Origin: CAYLSV01 sp964386435
GTDB lineage: Bacteria; Planctomycetota; Phycisphaerae; Tepidisphaerales; Tepidisphaeraceae
Direction of reading: 5' to 3'
NCBI GenBank assembly: GCA_964386435.1
Contig: CAYLSV010000013.1
Coordinates: 1 to 58,419, forward strand
Length of the DNA: 58,419 bases
The notes under the pieces are model-generated. The model was not told the DNA's origin, did not search any database, and saw only the letters and a list, made by a program, of their open reading frames with translations. Position numbers and translations under genes: made by a program. Positions 1 to 8,753 of the stretch are shown one piece after another. How positions within the stretch are numbered: the stretch's first letter is position 1; every line of letters starts with the position of its first letter.

Positions 1-4
1 CTGT

Positions 5-43
5 GCAGCCCCGCCGCTACGCGGCGGTGGGGGCCTCAGCGAC
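5..43 (+). repeat. REP-like palindrome, family 1 (single half at window edge)
   Basis: A GTAGCCCC-like head (CAGCCCC here) is followed by the hairpin CCGCCGC-TAC-GCGGCGG at 11-27, then TGGGGG and the tail CTCAGCGAC. The same unit recurs as inverted pairs at 21471-21578, 24605-24711 and 40695-40807. Only the right half is visible here, because the partner, if any, lies outside the window. The conserved tail CTCAGCGAC contains the stop codon of the radical SAM gene (positions 36-38, minus strand). Confidence 0.8.
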
Positions 44-1475
44 TTGCGGCATCCAGAACAGGCAGGCTCGCCGCCGGCGCTCGATGGCTCGCCGCCTGCT
101 GCGGCCTCGCCAGCACCGTTTCCAGCAGCCGTCGGCCTGCCGCCAGCTTGCGGTTGCGGATCATCGCCGCCCAGATTGGGGCGGCACGTTTCCAGCCGCC
201 GGCGTAGGCGAGGTGTTTGGCGAACCGCGGCCAGTCCTGTTGGCCCCACGCGCCGCGGGCGACGTTCGGCCAGGTGTAGAACGCGCGGTACGCCCGGCGG
301 TAACCGGCCTCGAGTTCGGCGGGCGTCATACCGCTTGGGCGGAAGACGGTTTGTCGCGTGTCGTACCGCCGCCAGTCGCGGTGCAGCAAACGGTTTTCGC
401 CCTCGATCCGGGAGAAAAAGCCGGTGCCGGGGTACGGCGTGGCGACGTGGAACGTGGCCGTCTCGATGCTCTGATCGATTGCCCAGTCCACGGTGCGGTC
501 GAACACGTCCGGCCCGTCGCCGTCGAGGCCGAAGACGAAGCTGGCGTTGACCATCACGCCAAGGTCGTGCAGCCGACGGATCGCCCGGTCGTAGTCGCGG
601 CCGACGTTCTGCCGCTTGCCGCAGCCGCGCAGCGCCGCTTCGCCCAGCGTCTCGAAGCCGACGAACAGCGACCGCAGCCCGGCGTCGGCGGCCCGCTCGA
701 TCAAATCGCCCCGCAGCACGCTGTCCACCGTCCCCGCCGCCTGGAACCGTCGGCCCGCCCCGCGCATGCCGGCGAACAACGCGCGGGCAAAGTGCGGGTT
801 GCCCAGCAGGTGGTCGTCGAGGAAGTAAAGATGCCGGCCCGGCAGCCGGTCGATCTCGGCGAGGGCGGCGTCGACCGCTTGCGTGTAAAAGCTCCGCCCG
901 CCGTCGAAAAACGCTTCTTTGTAGCAGAAGTCGCAGCGGTGCGGGCAGCCACGTGTGACGATCAAACTGTTGGGCACGAGGTAGCGCGATCGATCGATCA
1001 ACGCCCGCCGCGGTGGCGGCAGGTGGGCGATGTCGCGGGGAAAGTCGCGCGAGTCGTAAAGCGCCCGCGCCCGCCCGGCGGCAAGATCGGCGAGAAACGC
1101 CGGGAAAATCGCGTCGCCGGGGCCGAGGAACAAGTGGTCGCAGTGCGGCCGCGCCTCCTCGGGCAGCGACGTCGGGTGCAAGCCGCCGAGGCAGACGGTG
1201 ATGCCGTGGTTTCGGTAGAAATCGCACAATTCGTGCGCCCGATCGGCGCTGGTGATGTATGCCTGAACCACGACGAGGTCCGGCCGCCACGCGGGCGGCC
1301 GGTCGGTTGGCAGTTCGTCCATCACGTGCTCGTCGACGAGCCGCACCTCGGCGTCGTCCGGCAGGAACGCCGCGAGCTGGGCCAGCCCAAGCGGCGGGAA
1401 GAGGCTGTACTTGATCGGCCGCCCGCCGTCGGGCTTCGCCTCGGCCAGGGCCGGCAACACCATGAGCACCCGCAT
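36..1475 (-). CDS. B12-binding-domain radical SAM protein
   Basis: About 479 residues. The N-terminal part (about 1-130) looks like the cobalamin-binding Rossmann domain of B12-dependent radical SAM enzymes. It has FPPLGLAQLAAFL and a GGLHPTSLPEEA motif typical of this class, but no clear DxHxxG signature. The radical SAM cluster motif is RGCPHRCDFCYKEAF (CxxxCxxC), followed by a TIM-barrel region with FLDDHLLGN and FVGFETLGE. The class performs radical methylation or other C-C or C-S chemistry; the substrate cannot be told. I chose ATG at 1475 because MRVLMVLPALAE begins the first beta strand; a GTG lies four codons upstream. The gene ends inside a REP-like repeat. It lies 51 bp downstream of the giant PEP-CTERM gene on the same strand. 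Confidence 0.85.
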   Translation of the reverse strand: MRVLMVLPALAEAKPDGGRPIKYSLFPPLGLAQLAAFLPDDAEVRLVDEHVMDELPTDRPPAWRPDLVVVQAYITSADRAHELCDFYRNHGITVCLGGLHPTSLPEEARPHCDHLFLGPGDAIFPAFLADLAAGRARALYDSRDFPRDIAHLPPPRRALIDRSRYLVPNSLIVTRGCPHRCDFCYKEAFFDGGRSFYTQAVDAALAEIDRLPGRHLYFLDDHLLGNPHFARALFAGMRGAGRRFQAAGTVDSVLRGDLIERAADAGLRSLFVGFETLGEAALRGCGKRQNVGRDYDRAIRRLHDLGVMVNASFVFGLDGDGPDVFDRTVDWAIDQSIETATFHVATPYPGTGFFSRIEGENRLLHRDWRRYDTRQTVFRPSGMTPAELEAGYRRAYRAFYTWPNVARGAWGQQDWPRFAKHLAYAGGWKRAAPIWAAMIRNRKLAAGRRLLETVLARPQQAASHRAPAASLPVLDAASR

Positions 1476-1526
1476 GACCCACGGCACCCCGAGGCGTGCC
1501 GCGGGTTGCGGACAGGAGTGCGATTC

Positions 1527-4500
1527 TCAACGCCGACGCCGCACCAGCCCCAGCCCGGCCGCGGCAAGCAGGCTCAGGCTGGCCGGCTCGGGCACACCCG
1601 CGGCCCACAGGTCCATCGTGCCCAGATCGCCCGCCGCGGCCGCCCCGCCGCCGAACAGCGAGTCGCCGAAGCCGGCCCGCAGCATGCCGAAGTCGGCCAG
1701 GTTCACCACGCCGTCGAGGTTGAAGTCGGCCGCCGATCGCCCCTCATCCCCGAAGTCGGCGCGGAGGATTCCGAAGTCGGCCAAATTCACCACACCGTCG
1801 AAGTTGGCATCGCCGTCGAGCAGCCGCACCGGCCGCAGCGTGGTGGCGGTGTCGTCGTAGATTACCGAGTAACCGAGGCCGATCTGCGGGTCGATGATGT
1901 CGAAGGCGTCGAACACGCCGTCCGCCGAGGCAAAGGTGGCGAACTCAAACGCGTCGCCCGGCAGCGGCTGGAAGCCGTCGATTGCGGCGATCCGCAGCAA
2001 CCCGTCGAACGTCGCGTCGCCAAGGATTTCCAGGCGGTCAAACCCGCCGATGTCGAGGCCCGCAAGCTCGATCTCGAGGAAGCCGCCGTCGGCGAAGGCG
2101 ACGTCGCCCTCGAACTCGATGACGCCGGGACTGTTGCCGGGCGCGTACCCGCCGGCGAAGATGCCCAGGCCGGGCCCGAAGAAGTCGCCGGGGCCGCTGA
2201 CAAGGTCGTTGAAGCGGGTGTTGCCGACGAACGTGGTGTCGCCGACGGTGCGGAATTGGCCGTCAATTTGCTTGATACCGCTGGGCGAAATGAAAACGAT
2301 GTCGCCGTTGTTGACGGTCTGGCCGGCGCTGTAGCTGCCGATGATGGTCAGCTCGGCATTGGGCTGGACGAGCACGTCGTTGGTGACTTCCAGATTCTGA
2401 TTCTGCGTGAAGGTCGCGGTCGGGCCGAAGACGCCGCTGGTGCCGATGATGAGGTCGGCGTCGGTGAGGGCGAACGTGCCGCGGTCGAAGTCGACATTGG
2501 CGAAACTACCAGCCGAAATCGCGCCGACTTCGAAGCGTCCGCCGTCGATGCGGAGGTTGGTGCCGAGGATGGCCAAGCCTTCGACGTCGAGCGTCTGATT
2601 GGCGTTGAGGGTCCGGTCGCTGCCGACGACATCGTCGAGGAGGGACGGCGTGAGCGTCTGGCTGACCGCGTTGCTGAAGCGGACGGTGCCGGTGTTGAAG
2701 TTGATGGTGCCGCCGGCGTCGGTGAGGCTGTCGAGTTCGAGCGTGCCGCCGTCGATGTTGATGGTGCCGTTCCGGCGGAGGCTGAGCGGGCCGTCGGTAT
2801 CGACGGTGCCGTTGTCGAGGATGTTGAGGACGCCAAAGCCGCTGGCGGTGTTGGGGCCGACGAAGAGCGTGCTGCCGATGGTCCAGGACGCCGGCAGGCC
2901 CGGGCCTCCGATGGTGGCCTCGCCGCGGTCGTTGTTGAAGCGTCCGACGAAGCCGAGGTTGCCGGTCTCGACACGCCCGCCATCGCGGACGAAGAGGTCG
3001 CCGTCGTTGGCCGTGGCGGCCGCGGCGACGGAGAAGTCGCCGCCGGTGCGGAACAGCGAGCCGGCGTCTTCAACGATCAGGCTGCCGTTGCCGTTGTTCT
3101 CCGCGGCGATCTCGGCGAAGACGTCGAGCAGCACCTTTCCGCCGTTGCGGACCGTGACGTCGGCGACCGTGCCGGGGTCGACGGCGACGTTCATTTCCAG
3201 GCCTTCCACTTTGGCATTGTCAACGACGAGAACGGCATGGCTGTTGTCCTGCTCGGCGATGCTGATCCGCTGGTCGGTGGTCAGAAGCCCGCCGTCCGAG
3301 ACGGTGACGGTGGTCGGGGCGGCACTGCTGCCGCCGGAGAGGCCGAGGATCATCCGGCCGGTGCCCTGGTAGTCCATCGTGCTGCCGGGACCGGTGACGG
3401 TCAGGCTCGACCCGTCGCTGGCACCCTCTTCGCCGACGATAAAGCTGCTGCCGCCAACGTTGTTCGTGACGACGGCGCCGTCGGAGACGGTCAGGCTGCC
3501 GACGCCGGTGTCGCCGACGAGAAAGATGCCGTTGATGTCGGCGGTCGTGCCGGCACCCGAGACATTCATCGTGCCGCTGCTGCCGGCTTGGNNNNNNNNN
3601 NNNNNNNNNNNNNNNNNNNNNNNNNNNNNNNNNNNNNNNNNNNNNNNNNNNNNNNNNNNNNNNNNNNNNNNNNNNNNCGTTGGTTCCGTAGCCGAGGACG
3701 GGGCGGCCGGCGGTGGTGAAGCTGCCGCCGTCGGTGACGTTGACCGTGCCGGTGCCGGCCGAGTCGTTGACGGAGCCACCGATCCAAACCTCGCCGGTGC
3801 CGGTCGATTCGAGGACGGAGTCGGCGCCGTTGATCGTCACCGTGGCCGAGCCGCCCGGATCGTCGCCCAGGGTCACGGCGACCTGGCCGCCGCCGGTGAT
3901 CGTCATGCGGCCGCCGTCTTGGATGTCGAGGAACCCGACGGCTGTTTCGTTGGCGGTGCTGTTGTTGTTCCCCGCGAAGAGTCCTGATGCGGTCAGCGTC
4001 GAGCCGTCGCCGCGGATGGTCGCCACGCCGGAGCCGGATGAAGCGAGGCCGAGGTTGAGCTGGCCACCGAGGGTGACGTCGGCTCCGTTGAGCACGTCGA
4101 GCGTGCCGTTGCCGCCGAAGGATTGGCCGGTGAAGACGGCACCGACGTTTATGGCCCCGCCGACGTCGGCCGAGGCCTCGGGACCGTCGAGAACGAGCGT
4201 ATTTGTGAAGCCTGTGCCGGCGCGCCGGCCGATCTCGATGTTGCCGTCGACGACGAGCGAGCCGCGACCGACCGTGTTGCCTGCGGCGTCTTGGCCGACG
4301 CGGATAACTGCCCGGCCGAAGTCGCCGATGATCATGTTGTCATCGACATCGAGCGTCGAGAAGGCACCGCTTGTGCCGCCGCTGACGGTGATGATGCCGT
4401 CGCCCGTTTCGAGCGTGCCGACGACGAGATCGCCGTTGCTGCCGCTGTTGACGGTCCGGACGAGGCCGCCGGCGGTGATGTCGAGCGTGCCGACGCCGGC

Positions 4501-5436
4501 GCGGCCGACGTCGAGCCGGCGCAGACGCCACTCCGAGCCGGCCCCGTCGACGACGGCCGTTCCGCTGGAGCCGACGTCGAAGGCGACGAAGCCGTCGGCC
4601 GAGGTGCCGATGTCGGCGTTGAGGAGCCCGCCGTTGGTGATGTTGAGGAAGCCGGTGCCGCCGAATCCGACGAAGTGATCTTCGGCCCGGACGACCGAGC
4701 CGCTGCCGTCGATGTTGAGCATGCCGGTGCCGCCTGCGTTGACACCGAGCTCGATGTCGGGAACGCCGATCGAGCTGTTGATCGCCGGGTTCACCTGGGC
4801 AATGCCGCCGTTGGTGACGTTAAGCGTGCCAATGCCGTCGCGGCCGACGAAGATGCCTTCGCCGCTGGATTGCCCGTCGGCGAAGAGCAGGCTGCCGACG
4901 CCGTCGACGTCGATGACGCCTTCGGAACCGACCGCCTCGCCGACGACGACGTTGAGCCCGCGGAACGTCGAGCCGCCTTCGAGCGAGAGCGCGCCCCGGC
5001 CTTGGTTGCCGACGGTCAGCGTGCCGACGCTGTCCCACGCGACGCCGACGGTCAGCGACAGGTCGGCCCCGGCGGCGAGGTCGGTCGCCGTCGCGTCGTC
5101 GATGATCGCGGTGCCCCCGGTGTCGAGGACCGACCCGCCGATGCCGGTGAAGTTCCAGCCGCCGCCGAGGACGGTGAGGTTGTTGGCGACGCTGGGCGCG
5201 CCGATGACGATCGTCGTCGGCGTGCCGGTGGCGGCGTCGAAGAAGACGTTGTCGCCGGCGGTGGGCAGCTGATCCGGGTTCCAGTTGTCCGCGACGTTCC
5301 ACGGCAAGAACACACCGCCCGACCCGCCATCCCAGGTCAGATCGCTTGCCGCGGCGGGGGCGGCGGCCAGCGGCACCGCCAAGACGGCGGCGGCGAGCTT
5401 GAGGTTCGGCAGCGTGCGTGGGTTCAATCGGTTCAT
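1527..5436 (-). CDS. T5SS/PEP-CTERM-associated repeat surface protein with dockerin-like repeats (split by assembly gap)
   Basis: A very large secreted protein (about 1,270 readable residues). It begins MNRLNPRTLPNLKLAAAVLAVP, a signal peptide with an AAASD cleavage region; GGAG precedes the ATG at 5436. The body is a long series of repeats such as GTLNVTNGG and GTLDITAGG, resembling the T5SS/PEP-CTERM-associated repeat (beta-solenoid). The C-terminus carries two dockerin-like EF-hand loops (DANFDGVVNLADFGILR and DFNLDGVVNLADFGMLR), a linker, then VPEPASLSLLAAAGLGL and RRRR, the PEP-CTERM sorting signal. Frames on either side of the N run at 3592-3677 differ, so the true gap length is not 86. 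By family knowledge such proteins are sorted by exosortase and are surface or matrix components. Confidence 0.85.
3592..3677. other. Assembly gap (86 N) inside the repeat-rich PEP-CTERM gene
   Basis: A run of 86 N. Both flanks encode the same type of glycine- and threonine-rich repeat on the minus strand but in different frames (5436-side frame against 1527-side frame), so the estimated length is wrong by 1 or 2 modulo 3. The internal repeats of the protein probably caused the break. Confidence 0.95.
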
Positions 5437-5518
5437 CTCGGCTCCGGGTTCAACTAAGTGCGACATCCCCTGCTGAGGAGGATCGCGGCAACCGCGGCCA
5501 AACCCTGCCAACACCTGG

Positions 5519-8019
5519 TCAGTTTTCGTCGCCGGCCGGTCGGGTGGTCGCGGCGAGGTCGGGGTTGCGCTGCAAAATCATCGCCGCCATCTGCCGGGCG
5601 TAGCCGGCGACGCTCGGGTCGTAGTGCCGCACGCCCGGCGGCAAATCGGCGGCGAATTGGGCGACTTCCAATGCCTGGGCCGGTTGGTCGGCCTGCAGGT
5701 GCAGCGCGATCAGCGACGCCGGCCCGAACACGACCGGGCCGTTCTTGGTCCGCTCGAACATGGCCGCCGCCTCGGCTCGCCAGCGGTCGAACTCTTCCTG
5801 CCCGGCCGTCTGCCGCTCGAACATGCCGAACATCGAGATCCGACGGTCGAGTTGGATGTTGTAGAACTGCGACTGCTCGCCGAAGACCTCTTCCGCCTGG
5901 GGCAGCAGCTTGTCGTACAGCTCGATCGACTTCTCCGGCCGGCCGACGCCTTGGTAGTTCTTGGCGTGGTTGAACTGGATCGCGACCCACTGCCGCCTGG
6001 GCAACGCGGTGTCGCGGTACGCCTGCATGGCCCGCTCCGAGAGCCGCATGCCCTCGGCGGCCTGGCTCGGGTCGCCGCTCCGCAGCAGCGCGTCGGCGGC
6101 CCTTGCAAGCAGGTCGGCGAGCTCCTGTCGCTGGGCGTCGGTGAACGAGCCGTCGTCCAGCACCGCCTCGGCGTCGCCGGCAAGCTCGGCGAGCCGCTTG
6201 ACGTCGCCCGGCCCCAGCCGCCACGCCAACGCGGTTGCCAAGTTTGCCCGGAGCTTGGGCATCGGGTCCTCATATGGCCCCAGCCCGGCGGCCTCACCGA
6301 GTGTCAGGCCCCGCTCGATCAGCGCGAGCCCCTCATCCATCTGCCGCAGCTCCAATAATGTTTGGGCGTACAGGTTTCGGGTCCGCAGGGCCCGCCGGTC
6401 CTCCTCGCCGAACAACTCGCCGCGCAATCGCCAGCCCTCCAGCAGCAACGGCCCGGCCTCCTCGTACCGGCCGAGCTCGAGGTAGATCAGGCCGATCATG
6501 TCGAGCAGTTCGGCCCGAACTTCCGGAAACTCCGTCAGGTCCGTCTCCAGACCCTTGCGGGCCCGGTCGACGCTGCGGACGAACGCCGCCCGCTGATCCG
6601 GCCGCTCCATGCCGGGGCGGGCGCTGAACAGAATGCGCTGCAGAAACCGGCTCGTCGCCTCGGCGGCCCGTGCCTGCTGCTCGGCCTCAGCCTCGGCAGC
6701 CAGGGCGGCATCTCGTTGAACGAGCGCACGATCCTCGGCCCGACTCGCGCGGACCGCCTGCGTCGTCGCCGCCGCGATGCCGCCGGCGATGCTCAGCACG
6801 ACGAGGGCCGCGGCGACGGTGAGTGCCTTGTTTCGCCAAGCGTGCTTGCGCAGCCGGTACCACCGCCCGCCCGGCCCGGCCTTGGTCGGGCGGCCGTCGA
6901 GGTAACGACTCACGTCGGCGAGCAGTTCGTTGGCCGTGGCGTACCGATCCGTCGGCGCCGGCCGGGTGGCGTGATCGATGATCCAGTTCAACTCCGGCGG
7001 CACCGGCAGGGCCGCGGGTCGCGGGGCCGCCTGCGCCGCCTCGGCCAGCGCCCGGCGGCCGCGCGAGGTGGTGGCCGCCAGCACCGGGTTCTCGCCGCCG
7101 AGCAACGCGTGCAAGAGCAAGCCCAAGGCATAAACATCCGACCGCACGTCCACCACCCCGCCGGCCGCCTGCTCCGGGCTCATTGTCGCCGGCGTGCCGC
7201 TGGTCATGGCCGAATCGACCGAATCGTCGAGCAGCCGGGCGATGCCGAAGTCGATCACTTTCAGCCGGGTCTCGCCCTCCTCCTGCCACACCAGCACGTT
7301 GCCGCCCTTCAGATCGCAGTGGATCAAACCCCGGCCGTGGGCGTGGCCGACGGCTTCGACGACGCGGGCGAACAGCCGCACCCGCTCGGCGATCGGCAGA
7401 TCGGCGGCGACCTTCGTGATCGGCTCGCCGGGGGCCAGCTCGACGACGAGGTACGGCATCTCCCGCCAGGTGCCGGCGTCGAGGATGCGGGCGATGTCCG
7501 GGTGGTCCAGCCGGGCCAGCGCTTGCCGCTCGAAGGCGAACCGCTTGGCCAGATCCCGCCCGCCGGCCCGCGGTTGCAGCAGCTTCACCGCCACCGTCCG
7601 CTGCACCGGTTGAAGCTGCTCGGCCCGCCAAACCTCCCCGTGCCCGCCCCGCCCCAGCGGCTCGATGAGCCGGTAGGGCCCGACCTCATCCCCCGCCGCC
7701 GCCAACGGCTCGCCGGGCCGCTCATCGCTCGCCAAGGCCGACCAATCAACGGTGAACGCCGCCGGCTCCGCCGCCTCTTCGTCGGCCTCGCCCGCCCCTG
7801 CCAGCGCCGCGATCGTCGCGACCGTACCNNNNNNNNNNCCGCCGCCTCTTCGTCGGCCGCCAGCAGCGCCAGCACCCGCTGCTGCAAGTCGTCGTCACCC
7901 TCACACGCCGCCGCCACGAACTTCGCCCGCTCGGCGGCCGGTTGGTCGAGCGCGTCAAGGAAAACTGCTTTCGCCCGGATCATCCGGCCGGCATCGAGAC
8001 TGGGAGGCACATCAGGCAT
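5519..8019 (-). CDS. Membrane-anchored Ser/Thr protein kinase with C-terminal TPR-like region (contains a 10-N gap)
   Basis: The N-terminus (from ATG 8019, MPDVPPSLDAGRMIRAK) has the helical preamble usual in planctomycete kinases, with FLDALDQPAAERAKFV and LLAADEEAA. After the gap the kinase domain shows LGRGGHGEV (glycine loop), VAVKLL (lysine), HCDLKGGN (catalytic loop), DFG and SPEQAAGG. The usual HRD is HCD, so this is a non-RD kinase. One membrane helix (LTVAAALVVLSIAGGIAAAT) follows, then a coiled coil (AEAEAEQQARAAEA) and a TPR-like helical region to the end. It lies directly downstream of an ECF sigma factor, a pairing known from planctomycetes, and upstream of a PEP-CTERM gene in the same direction. 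The exact N-terminal join is unknown because of the gap. Confidence 0.85.
7829..7838. other. Assembly gap (10 N) in the kinase gene, flanked by a duplicated 19-mer
   Basis: The 10 N have arbitrary length; read literally they put the two parts of the kinase in different frames. The 19-mer CCGCCGCCTCTTCGTCGGC lies immediately right of the gap (7839-7857), and the same 19 bases recur in the flank left of it (about 7770-7788). Both copies encode ADEEAA. A local duplication or an unresolved contig overlap is likely. Confidence 0.9.
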
Positions 8020-8130
8020 CGGGGCAACTCTTATCCATCGCGGCAACCGTCACGACAACCTGCCAACCGTCGTTCAATCAGCACGGAGAAGCAAAAGCGG
8101 GACGTCTTCGGGATTGCGGCGGCAGGGTGC

Positions 8131-8700
8131 TCACGCCGTCGCCGGATCGAAGCCGTCGCGCAGGCGTTCGTGCAGCCAGGCGCGGGCGAAGCTCCACTCG
8201 CGGGCGACGGATCGCGACGACGTGCCCAACGCCTCGGCGACTTCGTCCACCGTCATGCCGCCCCACATTCGCAGCCGCACCACGTCGGCCGAGGCGGCAT
8301 CGACGTCGGCCAGTTCCAGTAGCGCCTGCTCCACGTCCAGCAGCCGGGCCGGGTCATCGCTTGCCGCCAATTCGGCGATGTCGAGCGACACCCGCCCCGC
8401 CGCCCGCCGGCCCGCCTCGGACTGCTGCCCGCCGCGCTTTTGGGCCAGCCGTTGCCGAGCGTGGTCGATCAGCACCCGCCGCATCGCCTCGGCCGCGGCC
8501 CGGTAGAACGCCGCATCCGGCCGCCACTGCGCTCCCCGATCCCGCCGCAGCCGCACGAACGCCTCGTTCACCAGCGCGGTGGTCTGCAACGTGTGCCCGG
8601 CATGCTCCCGCCGCATCAGCCGCGACGCCAACTCCCGCATCGGCCCGATTACCGCCAAGACCGCCGCCTCATCCGGCTCGGGATAAATCGGCTCCGCCAC
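8131..8700 (-). CDS. ECF-family RNA polymerase sigma factor (planctomycete/acidobacterial TIGR02999 type)
   Basis: About 189 residues. Region 2 appears as LVNEAFVRLRR and FYRAAAEAMRRVLIDHARQR, the latter a signature of the ECF type common in Planctomycetes and Acidobacteria. Region 4 is the helix-turn-helix MTVDEVAEALGTSSRSVAREW followed by ARAWL. I chose GTG at 8700 (MAEPIYPEPDEAA); the open frame runs upstream into the neighbouring PEP-CTERM gene but without homologous sequence. It sits 53 bp after that gene and 111 bp before the Ser/Thr kinase. Sigma factors of this type are often paired with such kinases, and some are thought to be controlled by them; here that is inference from position. 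No anti-sigma factor gene is adjacent. Confidence 0.9.
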   Translation of the reverse strand: MAEPIYPEPDEAAVLAVIGPMRELASRLMRREHAGHTLQTTALVNEAFVRLRRDRGAQWRPDAAFYRAAAEAMRRVLIDHARQRLAQKRGGQQSEAGRRAAGRVSLDIAELAASDDPARLLDVEQALLELADVDAASADVVRLRMWGGMTVDEVAEALGTSSRSVAREWSFARAWLHERLRDGFDPATA

Positions 8701-8753
8701 GCGCAGAATGTACCATACATCAGCAGACAACGCGTGATATTGGGCCGGGCCGC

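Noticed and set aside
1488..1526. Terminator between the giant PEP-CTERM gene and the radical SAM gene
   Set aside because: GGCAC/GTGCC can pair, but the stem is short and no T-run follows.
3..3719. Very long plus-strand open frame of over 1,200 codons
   Set aside because: It is antisense to the radical SAM and PEP-CTERM genes, has Val/Asp/Ala-biased sequence without any known motif, and runs through the N gap. High GC makes such frames common.
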